Source: Bacteroidota bacterium
GTDB taxonomy: Bacteria > Bacteroidota > Ignavibacteria > Ignavibacteriales > Ignavibacteriaceae
Length of the DNA stretch: 64,000 nt
Direction: 5' to 3'
NCBI GenBank assembly: GCA_021824565.1
Contig: JAKAKL010000067.1
Span: forward strand, 25,955-89,954
Shown here: piece by piece, positions 9,164 through 17,913 of the stretch
Position numbering within the stretch: position 1 is the stretch's first letter
Layout of the letters: each line of letters starts with the position of its first letter
Program-made: the position numbers and the translations under genes
Notes under the pieces: model-generated
What the model saw: the letters and a program-made list of their open reading frames with translations, nothing else
Told to the model about the DNA's origin: nothing
Databases searched by the model: none

Positions 9164-11194
9164 TCAAGACATTTTCTGAATTTCTTCCACAACCTGCGGA
9201 TTTGCTAAAGTAGTAATGTCTCCTACGTCCTGCTTATTAGCAATTGCAGATAAGACTCTGCGCATAATTTTTCCTGATCTTGTTTTTGGCATATCAGGAA
9301 CAATCCAGACTTTGCCGGGTTTTGCAATCGGTCCTATCTCATTTGCAAGTGCGTTAGTAACTTTCTTTTCAATTTCAGCATTAGCCTCATAACCGGGTTT
9401 TAACGAAACAAAAATATGAGGCACTTTCCCTTTTATAGGATCGGCAACGGGGACTACTGCAGCCTCGCCAATTTCAACAACCATCAAAGCCGCGGACTCA
9501 AGTTCTTTAGTTCCTAATCGATGTCCTGCGACATTTATAACGTCATCAATTCTTCCGAGAATTCTGTAATACCCGTCAGGAGCTTCTACTGCGCCGTCTC
9601 CGGCGAAGTAAGGCCAGTCTTCCCAGTTCTTGCTTTTAGGATCTTTATTATATCTCTGGTAATATTGTCGAACAAATCTCTCGTCGTCACCCCAGATAGT
9701 AAGCATTCTTCCGGGCCATGGATTACGGATGCAAATATTTCCAGCTTTACCGCTTCCTTTAGGCAATGGGTTACCTTCTTCATCGAAAATGACAGGATAG
9801 ATTCCGGGCGCCGCAGGTCCGGCGCTGCCGGGTTTCATATTATGAATTCCTGGAATAGTTGAGCATAAGAAGCCGCCGGTTTCTGTTTGCCACCACGTGT
9901 CAACAATGGATGCTTCTTTTTTTCCGACTGAATTATAATACCATCTCCATACTTCAGGCTCAATCGGCTCGCCGACAGTTGTCATGTGTTTAAATTTAAA
10001 ATTATATTTTTGCGGAAGGTCCGGTCCCACCCGGCGCAGCGCTCTAATTGCGGTAGGAGAGGTATGGAATATATTAACAGCTAATTCTTCTGCAACACGC
10101 CACGGTCTAGCGGCATCGGGATAGGTAGGAACGCCTTCATATATTACCGTCGAAGCTGCAAGAGCAAGCGGTCCGTAAACAATATATGAATGACCGGTGA
10201 TCCATCCAATATCAGCCATGCACCAGTAAACGTCTTCCGGTTTTAGATCTTGAATATATTTTGAAGTACCGGTAACATAAGCTAAGTATCCGCCGATGGA
10301 ATGCTGTGCGCCTTTAGGCTTGCCGGTAGTTCCCGAAGTGTACATTAAAAATAAAGTTCCATCTGCAGGAAGCTGCTCGGGCTCAACCGTTCTATGATAA
10401 TAATTTTTAATGATGTCGTTGACAATAAAATCTCTTCCTTCGACAAGAGGAGTTTTAGCGGAATATTTTCCCGGATAACGTTCCCAGATTAAAATCTTTT
10501 CAATTTTCTGTCCTTCTTTTAACGCTTCATCATAAGCAATATCCGCTTTTTCTTTATGATCTATTAAAGTCCCGCCGCGGTAATAAGCGTCAGCAGTAAT
10601 TAAAACTTTGCTTCTTGCATCGACAACTCTATCCGCGCAAGCTTTGCCTGAGAATCCGGAGAAGACCTGCGAATGTATTACGCCAAGTCTTGCACATGCA
10701 AGCATTACAATTGGAAGCTCCGGTATCATCGGCATATGAAGAGTAACAGTGTCGCCTGCTTTGAGACCGCAAAAATCTCTAAGCAGAGCGGCAAACTCAT
10801 TCACCTTTACATACAACTCTTGAAAAGTCATATGCTGAATGGGTTCATCTTCAGGTTCGGGGACAAAGTGAAGCGCAGTTTTATTTTTATATTTTGGTAA
10901 ATGCCGGTCTACACAGTTGTAGCAAGCATTAAGTTTCCCGCCAACATACCATTTATAAAACGGAGGATTACTTGAATCTAAAATCCTATCGTAGGATTTA
11001 TACCAATCAAGCATGTCGGCATATTCTTTATAACAATCGGGGAAATTTTTTATGTCGAAGCGTTCAAAAATTTTATCATCTCGCACATTAGCCTGAGCTG
11101 TAAATTCCGGAACAGGCTTAAAATAATCCTCCTCCTTCCAGTGTACCGCTATTTGAGATTCTGAAACTTCTTCTTCACTTTTCTTTTTGTCCAT
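9164..11194 (-). CDS. acs: Acetyl-CoA synthetase, AMP-forming
   Basis: This 676-aa cytosolic enzyme converts acetate, ATP and CoA to acetyl-CoA, AMP and PPi. It shows the AMP-binding P-loop YTSGTTGKPKG at about residue 285, the adenine-binding segment DTWWQTETGG, and the C-terminal PKTRSGKIMRR, whose lysine (K642) is the catalytic residue and known acetylation target in this family. The start follows AGGAG. The next genes downstream encode a GNAT/synthetase fusion, AcuB and AcuC, so the enzyme and the predicted machinery for switching it off and on are co-localised. Confidence 0.95.
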   Translation of the reverse strand: MDKKKSEEEVSESQIAVHWKEEDYFKPVPEFTAQANVRDDKIFERFDIKNFPDCYKEYADMLDWYKSYDRILDSSNPPFYKWYVGGKLNACYNCVDRHLPKYKNKTALHFVPEPEDEPIQHMTFQELYVKVNEFAALLRDFCGLKAGDTVTLHMPMIPELPIVMLACARLGVIHSQVFSGFSGKACADRVVDARSKVLITADAYYRGGTLIDHKEKADIAYDEALKEGQKIEKILIWERYPGKYSAKTPLVEGRDFIVNDIIKNYYHRTVEPEQLPADGTLFLMYTSGTTGKPKGAQHSIGGYLAYVTGTSKYIQDLKPEDVYWCMADIGWITGHSYIVYGPLALAASTVIYEGVPTYPDAARPWRVAEELAVNIFHTSPTAIRALRRVGPDLPQKYNFKFKHMTTVGEPIEPEVWRWYYNSVGKKEASIVDTWWQTETGGFLCSTIPGIHNMKPGSAGPAAPGIYPVIFDEEGNPLPKGSGKAGNICIRNPWPGRMLTIWGDDERFVRQYYQRYNKDPKSKNWEDWPYFAGDGAVEAPDGYYRILGRIDDVINVAGHRLGTKELESAALMVVEIGEAAVVPVADPIKGKVPHIFVSLKPGYEANAEIEKKVTNALANEIGPIAKPGKVWIVPDMPKTRSGKIMRRVLSAIANKQDVGDITTLANPQVVEEIQKMS

Positions 11195-11466
11195 TGATTA
11201 ACTCCTAATCTTTAAAAAAAGAATAAATAATTATGATTTAGAAATGTTAATTAGGCTCCATACCAAAGAGCGAATTGAACACAAACTCTAACTAAAATAA
11301 TTAAAGAATTAAATCCGCTTCGTGAGGCTGCAATCTACCAAACAACTTTCAAAAAGTAAATAATTATTTTTACTTTTTTTTCTTTGAAATAACAGATGGG
11401 AGTATAGCTTCGCGCCAGGCTTGGCTATACAGATATGATTTGGAATAGAAAATTTCTAAATTATTG

Positions 11467-11766
11467 TTAAATAACTTTTTCTAAAGGAACCTGGAACAAT
11501 CTTATTTTGTCGTCTTCGCGAATAACATCTTTATTCAAGAGAATGATTTTTTCGCTCAATGACGTTAAAATTTTCTCTTCCTGGATAGCGAGCATTCTAA
11601 CAGAGTTGTAGCCGGGGAAAGTTCTTGTACCGAGATGCGGTTCTGTTTGATGACCTTTACCTTTAACGTTTTCCCATTCGGTGTAATAATCGATCTTAAG
11701 TTCATTAAGCATTGCATCGATTCTATCTTCTAAAATATCATGATAGACGATAAAAACTATTTTCAT
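11467..11766 (-). CDS. Small PII-like protein associated with RND pump
   Basis: The product is 99 aa and its start follows AGGAGG. The sequence has the beta-alpha-beta feel of PII-like trimers (KIVFIVYHDILEDRIDAMLN at the start, later RTFPGYNSVRMLAI) and resembles the small transporter-associated PII-like proteins found next to RND pumps in Bacteroidota. It lies 22 bases after the RND gene and is the last gene of that operon. The role is unproven; a ligand-responsive modulator of the pump, or a metal/nucleotide sensor, is possible. The canonical PII T-loop was not identified. Confidence 0.6.
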   Translation of the reverse strand: MKIVFIVYHDILEDRIDAMLNELKIDYYTEWENVKGKGHQTEPHLGTRTFPGYNSVRMLAIQEEKILTSLSEKIILLNKDVIREDDKIRLFQVPLEKVI

Positions 11767-11788
11767 TGCAGCCTCCTAAAAAATTATG

Positions 11789-14700
11789 TTATTTCTTTTT
11801 AAAGAAGATCAGTCTTGTAAAGAGCATTTTTAAGTTTGCAAAAGTTATGTCGTCAAGTATAGAATAAACTACAGGCACTATAAATAAAGTTAACAAGGTC
11901 GACGTAATCAATCCACCTATAACAGCCTGCCCCATCGGAGATCTGAACTCTGCGCCTTCGCCTAAGCCCAATGCAACCGGCATCATACCGAAGATCATCG
12001 CAAAAGTTGTCATTAAAATAGGTCTAAGTCTTGTTGGTCCGGCTTTTAATAATGCATCTGTTCTTGTTAGACCTCTGCCCCTGAGAACATTGGTAAAGTC
12101 AACAAGAAGGATTCCATTTTTAGTTACCAGTCCCATCAGCATGATAATTCCGATTAATGAAATGACAGATATAGAACTGCCGACAATCAGAAGCATTATC
12201 ACCGCGCCGATAATTGACATCGGCAGCGCAAGCATTATTGAAAATGGATGAACAAAGCTGTCGAATTGTGCGGCAAGAACTATATACACGAAAATAACCG
12301 CTAAAGCCAGCGAGAGCATAATATTTCCGAAAGCTTCTTCCTGCTGCTGCCCTTCTCCAACAACACTAACGGAATAACCCGGCTCGAATTTAATATCTTT
12401 AGTCTTCTTCATAATATCATTTAAAACATCTCCTAAAAATCTTCCCGTAATGTTTGCGTCAACACGAATTTCTTTTTGCCGTGCATACCGGTTTATCTGT
12501 GAAGGACCAACACCTTGATCAATCTTTGCAATATCCGATACCGGAACGATTATAGGACTTCCATCAGAATAATTTTTAGTGCTTTTTAAAGTTAAGTCAT
12601 ATAGATTCTCAACTTTCATCCGATCATCTTTTTTCAATCTAACCCTAACGTCATACTGTTCGTCGCCTTCTTGATATTGGGTTGCCACGTAGCCGTCCAC
12701 CATTGCGCGCACCGAAGACGCAAGCAAATACGGGTTAATCCCGAGATCAGATGCTTTTTCTCTATCGATGACGAGGCGTATTTCAGGCTTCGAAGTCTCC
12801 AAACTATTTTCGACATCGACCGTTCCGCGAGTATTTTTTACAATGTCTTCAACTTGATCAGCGTATTTAGAAAGCTTTGCTATATCCTCACCTCGGATGC
12901 TTAGAGTAATAGGCTTTGCGCTGCCGCCTGGTCCGCCAGGCATAAGAAAGCTAACGTCTGCGCCTGGAATTAACTGCACTTTCTTCCTAAGCTCTGTAAT
13001 GATTTGCTTATCACTTTTAGATCTATCTTTCTTATTAACAAGCTTGACAAGAATGTTTGCCTTAGTTACCGGATCATTGGAGGAACCTATCGTTGTTAAG
13101 ATTGTTGTAACCTCCGGATAATTGTTTAACATCGTTTCAATCTGCTGACAGATATTGCTTGTTTGTTCTATTGAACTGCCGGGCGCAGCGTTAACAACAA
13201 TGTTAAATTCATTTTCATCGCTGTCCGGGAAGAATTGACTTCCCATACTACCCATCAGCATAAAGCTTATTATAAAAACTACGAACGAAGATGTAACGAC
13301 TATTTTTCTATGAGACAGCGCCCATTTAAGAGCGGTTTGATATTTAATACTGAGGACTTCAAAAAAGTGGTTGAAGTAAAAGAGGATTTTATTTTTAATA
13401 TTGCCTTGTTTAGAAAGAGCTTCATCTTCTCTTTTCAGCCATCTCGAAGACAGCATAGGTGTTAAAGTAAAAGCGACAAACAATGAAACAAGAACTGCCA
13501 CAGAAATAGTAATTCCGAACTGATAAAAAAATCTTCCCACAATACCAGGCATAAAAGCTACAGGAATAAAAACGGCAACGATTGTAAAGGTTGTAGCCAT
13601 AACAGCAAGCCCTATTTCATCAGATGCTGATTTAGCAGCCTCCAGAGGCGTTTCTCCTTGACTCATGTGGCGGTAGATATTTTCAATCACTACAATTGCA
13701 TCGTCGATTAAAAGTCCAACAGCTAACGATAGTGCAAGAAGCGACATCATATTTAAAGTAAAATTTAAAGCGTACATTATAATAAAGCTTGCAATAATCG
13801 AGGAAGGAAGTGCAAAGGCGCTAATTACCGTCGCTCTAAAATTTGAGAGGAAAAGATAAATTACAATAACTGCGAGCAGACCGCCGTAGAATATATCAAA
13901 CAAAACATCATTGATTGAATCTCTAATAAAAACGCTATTGTCCTGCGCGAGCGAAATATGAATATCCGGAGGAAGCTCCGCTCTTATTTTATCTAACTGC
14001 TTTTTGACATCGGAGGCTACTTTAACCGTGTTGCTGCCTGACTGCTTAATTATGTTTAGCCCCGCCGCAATGCTCCCGTTGACGCGTGTAACGCTTACCT
14101 GTTCTTTCGTACCATCCACAACATCGGCAACATCAGACAGATAGACCGGTTTGCCTTCATGCCTCGCTACTATAACACTGTTAAAATCATTGACGTTTTT
14201 ATATTTTCCCATTGTTCTGAGAAGCAGCTGCTGAGGACCATTGATTAAATTTCCTCCCGGGATTTCAACATTAGAAGCGCCGACGTTCTGGATTATATCA
14301 TTTATCGAAATTCCATAAGCTTTCAGTTTTTCAGCGTCAACTTCAACTTGAATCTCTCTTTCTGCGCCGCCAACTAAATCTACCGAACCTACACCCGGAA
14401 TATTTTCCAATCTCTTCTTGACAATATTTTTTGTTATTGTAGTTATTTCTTTTGCCGATCTGCCTCCTGATACTGTTAATGACATTATAGGCAGGCTTGC
14501 CGGATCATACCGCTGGATAATTGGTTCCTTCATATCGGTTGGCATATCTGATCTTATTGCCGCAAGCTTTTCGCGGACATCCTGTGCGGCTACTTTTCCA
14601 TCAACCTCAAGTTTGAAAGCTATAACAACAATTGAAACTCCTTCTCTTGAATATGATTGGATCCAATCAACTCCTGAAATCGGATTAACCGCATCTTCAA

Positions 14701-14899
14701 TTTTTTTGGTAACGTCTGTTTCGATTTGCTCTGGACCTGCGCCGGGTAGAACCGTTGTGATAATAACATAAGGTATATCAACATCAGGATAAAGATCAAC
14801 ATTTAGTTTGATATAGGAAAAAAGTCCTAAAACAATAAGCGCCATAATCATCATCGTTGCGAAAACCGGGCGCCGGATCGATACGTCAGCTAATTTCAT
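11789..14899 (-). CDS. RND efflux pump, inner-membrane subunit (AcrB/HAE1 family)
   Basis: The product is 1036 aa, the usual size for this family. An N-terminal TM segment (PVFATMMIMALIVLGLFSYI) is followed by a large periplasmic loop, six TM helices, a second loop and the last TM cluster. TM4 carries the proton-relay aspartates in LLIDDAIVVIENIYRH. The second half repeats the layout with GLVTKNGILLVDF and ends near TSTLLTLFIVPVVYS. It exports hydrophobic compounds by proton antiport together with the fusion protein and TolC genes upstream. An intervening four-helix-bundle gene separates it from the fusion-protein gene. The substrate cannot be read from sequence. Confidence 0.93.
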   Translation of the reverse strand: MKLADVSIRRPVFATMMIMALIVLGLFSYIKLNVDLYPDVDIPYVIITTVLPGAGPEQIETDVTKKIEDAVNPISGVDWIQSYSREGVSIVVIAFKLEVDGKVAAQDVREKLAAIRSDMPTDMKEPIIQRYDPASLPIMSLTVSGGRSAKEITTITKNIVKKRLENIPGVGSVDLVGGAEREIQVEVDAEKLKAYGISINDIIQNVGASNVEIPGGNLINGPQQLLLRTMGKYKNVNDFNSVIVARHEGKPVYLSDVADVVDGTKEQVSVTRVNGSIAAGLNIIKQSGSNTVKVASDVKKQLDKIRAELPPDIHISLAQDNSVFIRDSINDVLFDIFYGGLLAVIVIYLFLSNFRATVISAFALPSSIIASFIIMYALNFTLNMMSLLALSLAVGLLIDDAIVVIENIYRHMSQGETPLEAAKSASDEIGLAVMATTFTIVAVFIPVAFMPGIVGRFFYQFGITISVAVLVSLFVAFTLTPMLSSRWLKREDEALSKQGNIKNKILFYFNHFFEVLSIKYQTALKWALSHRKIVVTSSFVVFIISFMLMGSMGSQFFPDSDENEFNIVVNAAPGSSIEQTSNICQQIETMLNNYPEVTTILTTIGSSNDPVTKANILVKLVNKKDRSKSDKQIITELRKKVQLIPGADVSFLMPGGPGGSAKPITLSIRGEDIAKLSKYADQVEDIVKNTRGTVDVENSLETSKPEIRLVIDREKASDLGINPYLLASSVRAMVDGYVATQYQEGDEQYDVRVRLKKDDRMKVENLYDLTLKSTKNYSDGSPIIVPVSDIAKIDQGVGPSQINRYARQKEIRVDANITGRFLGDVLNDIMKKTKDIKFEPGYSVSVVGEGQQQEEAFGNIMLSLALAVIFVYIVLAAQFDSFVHPFSIMLALPMSIIGAVIMLLIVGSSISVISLIGIIMLMGLVTKNGILLVDFTNVLRGRGLTRTDALLKAGPTRLRPILMTTFAMIFGMMPVALGLGEGAEFRSPMGQAVIGGLITSTLLTLFIVPVVYSILDDITFANLKMLFTRLIFFKKK

Positions 14900-14922
14900 T
14901 CTACACCTTTTAAATTATTTTT

Positions 14923-14964
14923 ATTGAATAACGAATATCGAACAAGGAATTTCGGATGTTGAAA
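14923..14964. repeat. 7-bp tandem array, GAAT-type
   Basis: Six consecutive heptamers fit mostly NNNGAAT (ATTGAAT, AACGAAT, ATCGAAC, AAGGAAT, TTCGGAT, GTTGAAA). It lies just after the 3' end of the four-helix-bundle gene. A similar array in opposite orientation lies at the other end of that gene. Confidence 0.7.
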
Positions 14965-14983
14965 AAATATAAATATCGAAGAA

Positions 14984-15337
14984 TTATTTATTCTTTTTTG
15001 CCGTTAAAATACTCTTTACAAAAATCGCTATTAGCTCATTATTTTCATTTAATGCTGATACTAATAATTCTTTCTGTTTCAAGAAATTTTTATAATTAAT
15101 TATTTTAAGAGCCGCAAAATTCTCTCTTAATTCTTTCAGACAAATTTTCATTTTATAAACAAAGTCATTTCTCGACTCTGCGCTCTGAGCTTCTGCATAA
15201 TTTAATGCCGGTGAAGTTCTTGAACGTATTATTTGCCCGCCAAGATAATTTGCAGCTTTTGTGTTTGGCAAAGCTTCGACAATTTCAATAACTTTAAGTG
15301 AAAAGTCTAGTAATCGTTTTTCAATATCATATTTCAT
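14984..15337 (-). CDS. Four-helix-bundle protein (23S rRNA intervening-sequence family)
   Basis: This 117-aa, all-helical protein matches the family first seen in 23S rRNA intervening sequences: an early LLDFSLKVIEIVEALP, then GQIIRSRTSPALNYAEAQSA, and a later KICLKELREN. Members are distant relatives of the accessory protein Avd of diversity-generating retroelements, but no reverse transcriptase is nearby. The gene splits an RND operon and has a poor ribosome site. It is flanked on both sides by GAAT-type heptamer arrays in opposite orientations, which suggests it arrived as a small cassette. Molecular function is unknown. Confidence 0.85.
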   Translation of the reverse strand: MKYDIEKRLLDFSLKVIEIVEALPNTKAANYLGGQIIRSRTSPALNYAEAQSAESRNDFVYKMKICLKELRENFAALKIINYKNFLKQKELLVSALNENNELIAIFVKSILTAKKNK

Positions 15338-15354
15338 TTCAAATTATTTTTACA

Positions 15355-15389
15355 TTTAATATTCTTTATTCGAAATTGGATATTCAATC
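15355..15389. repeat. 7-bp tandem array, GAAT-type (inverse orientation)
   Basis: Five heptamers on the plus strand (TTTAATA, TTCTTTA, TTCGAAA, TTGGATA, TTCAATC) read as GAA-containing heptamers on the minus strand. The array sits just upstream of the four-helix-bundle gene and mirrors the array at 14923-14964. Confidence 0.65.
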
Positions 15390-15413
15390 TTTCCAGATAT
15401 CATTATCATGCAA

Positions 15414-16454
15414 TTATTCCATTATTTTAACAACGCTTCCCTCTTTTAAATTATTCATACCGAGCGTAATCACTGTTTCGCCTTCTTTCAATCCGCTCAA
15501 TATTTCGGTTGATTCGTCATTTGATAATCCGGTCTTTACTATTCTGAAAGAAGCTTTATTATTTTCTTCTATAAAAACGCCTTTCTGATTATCCTGAAAC
15601 ACAAAAGCTTTTGTCGGTATAATGAGCGAACCTTTTGCGGAATTCATCTGAATATTTATTCTGCAGAACATTCCTGGCTTGAACCATTTGTCGGCAGTGT
15701 TGGGAAAGTTAGCTTTCACTTCAAAAGTACGCGATTGAACGTTAGCCGATTTGGATATTTGAGATATTTTTCCTTTCCGAATTATTTCCGGTCGCTGATC
15801 AGAATAAACTTCCGCGGGCTTGCCGGCAACAATATTTGGAATGTCGTTTTCATTAACGCTAAAAGATATTTTCATATTATTTATACTGGCAACTGTAGCT
15901 ATAATTTTTCCTGGAACGGATAAATCACCGATGCTGCCGTCCACAAATGTTATTACGCCCGCAATCGGTGAAGTTAACTCCACCATGCTTTTGGCAGCTT
16001 CAAAGTTGGCTTTTGAAATATCATAAGTGGTCTGAGCACCGTCCAACATTTGTTTGGCAATTGCGCCTACTGCATAAAGCGCATTCATCCTGTCAAGGTT
16101 TTGTTTTGCATTTTCAAAAGCGGCTTTAGCCTGAAAATATTGAGACGATGCGCCCGATTTATCGAGCGATAAAATTAACTGACCCGGCTTTACTTTGTCG
16201 CCGACTTTAACATTGATCGACATTATTCTTTCCTGAATCTTCGCAACAATGTTTGCTTGTTCTTCGCCTTCCAATGTCCCGGAAAAATTCTTAGTAAGAT
16301 CAAAATCCTTCTTCTGGACTTTCACAACTTGGACAGGAACTTCATTTAATGCTGTTAGTTTATTTTTATTTGTCGCATCTGATTTATTCGTACAATCAAC
16401 GTTCAGCAATCCAAAGATCAAAATAATAACAGAAAAATATTTTAGTTTTATCAT
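15414..16454 (-). CDS. RND efflux membrane fusion protein (HlyD/AcrA family)
   Basis: The product is 346 aa from the ATG at 16454, chosen because GGAG lies seven bases upstream; an earlier in-frame start has no such site. Residues 1-20 are a hydrophobic export signal ending near a cysteine (LLNVDC), so it may be a lipoprotein, although aspartate next to the cysteine is unusual. Then come the barrel-sandwich (lipoyl) halves split by a helical hairpin: VKVGDKVKPGQLILSLDKSG, and later GVITFVDGSIGDL. A beta-barrel follows. It bridges the RND pump and TolC in the periplasm. It lies 39 bases after tolC in the same operon. Confidence 0.9.
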   Translation of the reverse strand: MIKLKYFSVIILIFGLLNVDCTNKSDATNKNKLTALNEVPVQVVKVQKKDFDLTKNFSGTLEGEEQANIVAKIQERIMSINVKVGDKVKPGQLILSLDKSGASSQYFQAKAAFENAKQNLDRMNALYAVGAIAKQMLDGAQTTYDISKANFEAAKSMVELTSPIAGVITFVDGSIGDLSVPGKIIATVASINNMKISFSVNENDIPNIVAGKPAEVYSDQRPEIIRKGKISQISKSANVQSRTFEVKANFPNTADKWFKPGMFCRINIQMNSAKGSLIIPTKAFVFQDNQKGVFIEENNKASFRIVKTGLSNDESTEILSGLKEGETVITLGMNNLKEGSVVKIME

Positions 16455-16493
16455 GAAAAGCTCCTTCACTTTTATGCTAACGGAATTCAAATT

Positions 16494-17834
16494 TTAATTA
16501 ATACTAACTGCATATTCCCATTCTGATTTAGCGATCAGGAAATCATAAATCGCCTGATAGTAATTAGTCTGAGCCATTGTAAGTGCTGTCTCGGTATCGA
16601 TTATCTCGAGCTGCGTTCCGATGCCGTTTTTATATCGGGTCTCAGCTATTTTCAGTGCAGTATCAGCTTGCGACAGGCTTTTCTCCTGAGCGTCAATTCT
16701 TTTTTTAGATTCTTCCATCTTCAGCAAAGATTGTTGAACCTGCACCTTCAAGCCTTCTTCCAATTTACTTCTGCCGATCGCGACTTTTTCTTTGTCGATG
16801 ATCGCCTGCTCAACTCTTGCTCCTCTTCCAAAGCCGTCGAACAACGTGTAGCTCAATTGAAGACCCACCATGAAGCTTTTTGCCCAATTATAATTTTTCA
16901 CGTTCCATGTGTTATCCTGTGACTGATATTGATATTGTCCGAAAAAAGCCAAAGTGGGAAAATAATCCGCTCTTTGAATAATAATATTTTTGTCAAGCAG
17001 AGATTCCTGAATTCTTAATTGCTGCACTAACGGATTATTATTAACAGAATTGCTTACGGCATTCACTACTTTTTCCTGCGGAACTTCATGATAGGAAAAA
17101 TCGCCAACTATTTTAATTGGAGTTTTGATATCGATAGTTAGAAGATTTTTTAAAACGCTTTTAGCAAGCTCAAGATTATTTTCAGCTTGTATTAAAGCCG
17201 GCTGAACGTTTGCCAGCTGCACTTCTGATCTGAGCAGATCAAACTGTGATGAGACGCCTTGCTTGAACAGCGCAGTAACATTTTCATAATTTGATTTAGC
17301 AGATTCATAACTTCTCTGTGTTACATTAACTATTTGTTCCGCCATCAAGATTGAATAAAACGCTCTTTTAATTGAAAGTGCAATTGATTGTTTTGTAGCT
17401 TTGCTGCCAGCTTCGGAATAGTTTGCATACTCGCCGGCAATTTTTATAGCGGTATTTACTTTCTGACTATATAATACCTGTGTTAATCCAAGCGTCCCAG
17501 CGAAACTATTTTTAGAGCCAAGTTCAATTGTTTCTGTATTTGGAGTTGGATTAAAAGGATTGTTGGGGGGAATAAACAATACGGGTAGTAATATATTTCT
17601 AGTATAATTGCCTGTAAAGTCTATCCTGGGAAAAGCATTTGAATAAGCCTCGCTAATCTGCTCCTGCGATCTATTAATATCTTTCTGCGCTAACTGAACG
17701 TCCCAGTTATCTGCCAATGCCTTTGCAATAGCCTGTTCAAGAGTATAGGACAGCGTATCATGTTGTGCCGATACTTTAGAGGCGCAAATAAACGACAGCG
17801 TCAAAATAGAAATAAAAATAAAAGACTTTATCAT
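16494..17834 (-). CDS. TolC-family outer membrane efflux protein
   Basis: The product is 446 aa with a signal peptide (FIFISILTLSFICASKVSAQ). Two repeats of long amphipathic helices are typical of TolC: an opening LEQAIAKALADNWDVQLAQK and a second-half NPLVQQLRIQESLLDKN. The C-terminal helix contains KNGIGTQLEIIDTETALTMA. It forms the outer-membrane and periplasmic channel for the RND pump. The start follows AAGGGG, and it is the first gene of the efflux operon. No local regulator gene is visible. Confidence 0.92.
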   Translation of the reverse strand: MIKSFIFISILTLSFICASKVSAQHDTLSYTLEQAIAKALADNWDVQLAQKDINRSQEQISEAYSNAFPRIDFTGNYTRNILLPVLFIPPNNPFNPTPNTETIELGSKNSFAGTLGLTQVLYSQKVNTAIKIAGEYANYSEAGSKATKQSIALSIKRAFYSILMAEQIVNVTQRSYESAKSNYENVTALFKQGVSSQFDLLRSEVQLANVQPALIQAENNLELAKSVLKNLLTIDIKTPIKIVGDFSYHEVPQEKVVNAVSNSVNNNPLVQQLRIQESLLDKNIIIQRADYFPTLAFFGQYQYQSQDNTWNVKNYNWAKSFMVGLQLSYTLFDGFGRGARVEQAIIDKEKVAIGRSKLEEGLKVQVQQSLLKMEESKKRIDAQEKSLSQADTALKIAETRYKNGIGTQLEIIDTETALTMAQTNYYQAIYDFLIAKSEWEYAVSIN

Positions 17835-17913
17835 AAAAGCCCCTTTGTGAAAATAAGTTAGTTATTGGTCCTGTATAAAGGATAAATTAATGCTGTTCCT
17901 TTATACTATAGAA

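Noticed and set aside
11402..11430. Hairpin GTATAGC/GCTATAC after the PII-like gene
   Set aside because: No T tract follows on the minus strand and the loop is long, so I do not call a terminator.
12671..13465. Several plus-strand frames inside the RND gene
   Set aside because: Shadows of the pump gene; none has a recognisable domain.
14984..15337. Diversity-generating retroelement (Avd-like neighbour)
   Set aside because: No reverse transcriptase, template or variable repeat is visible nearby.
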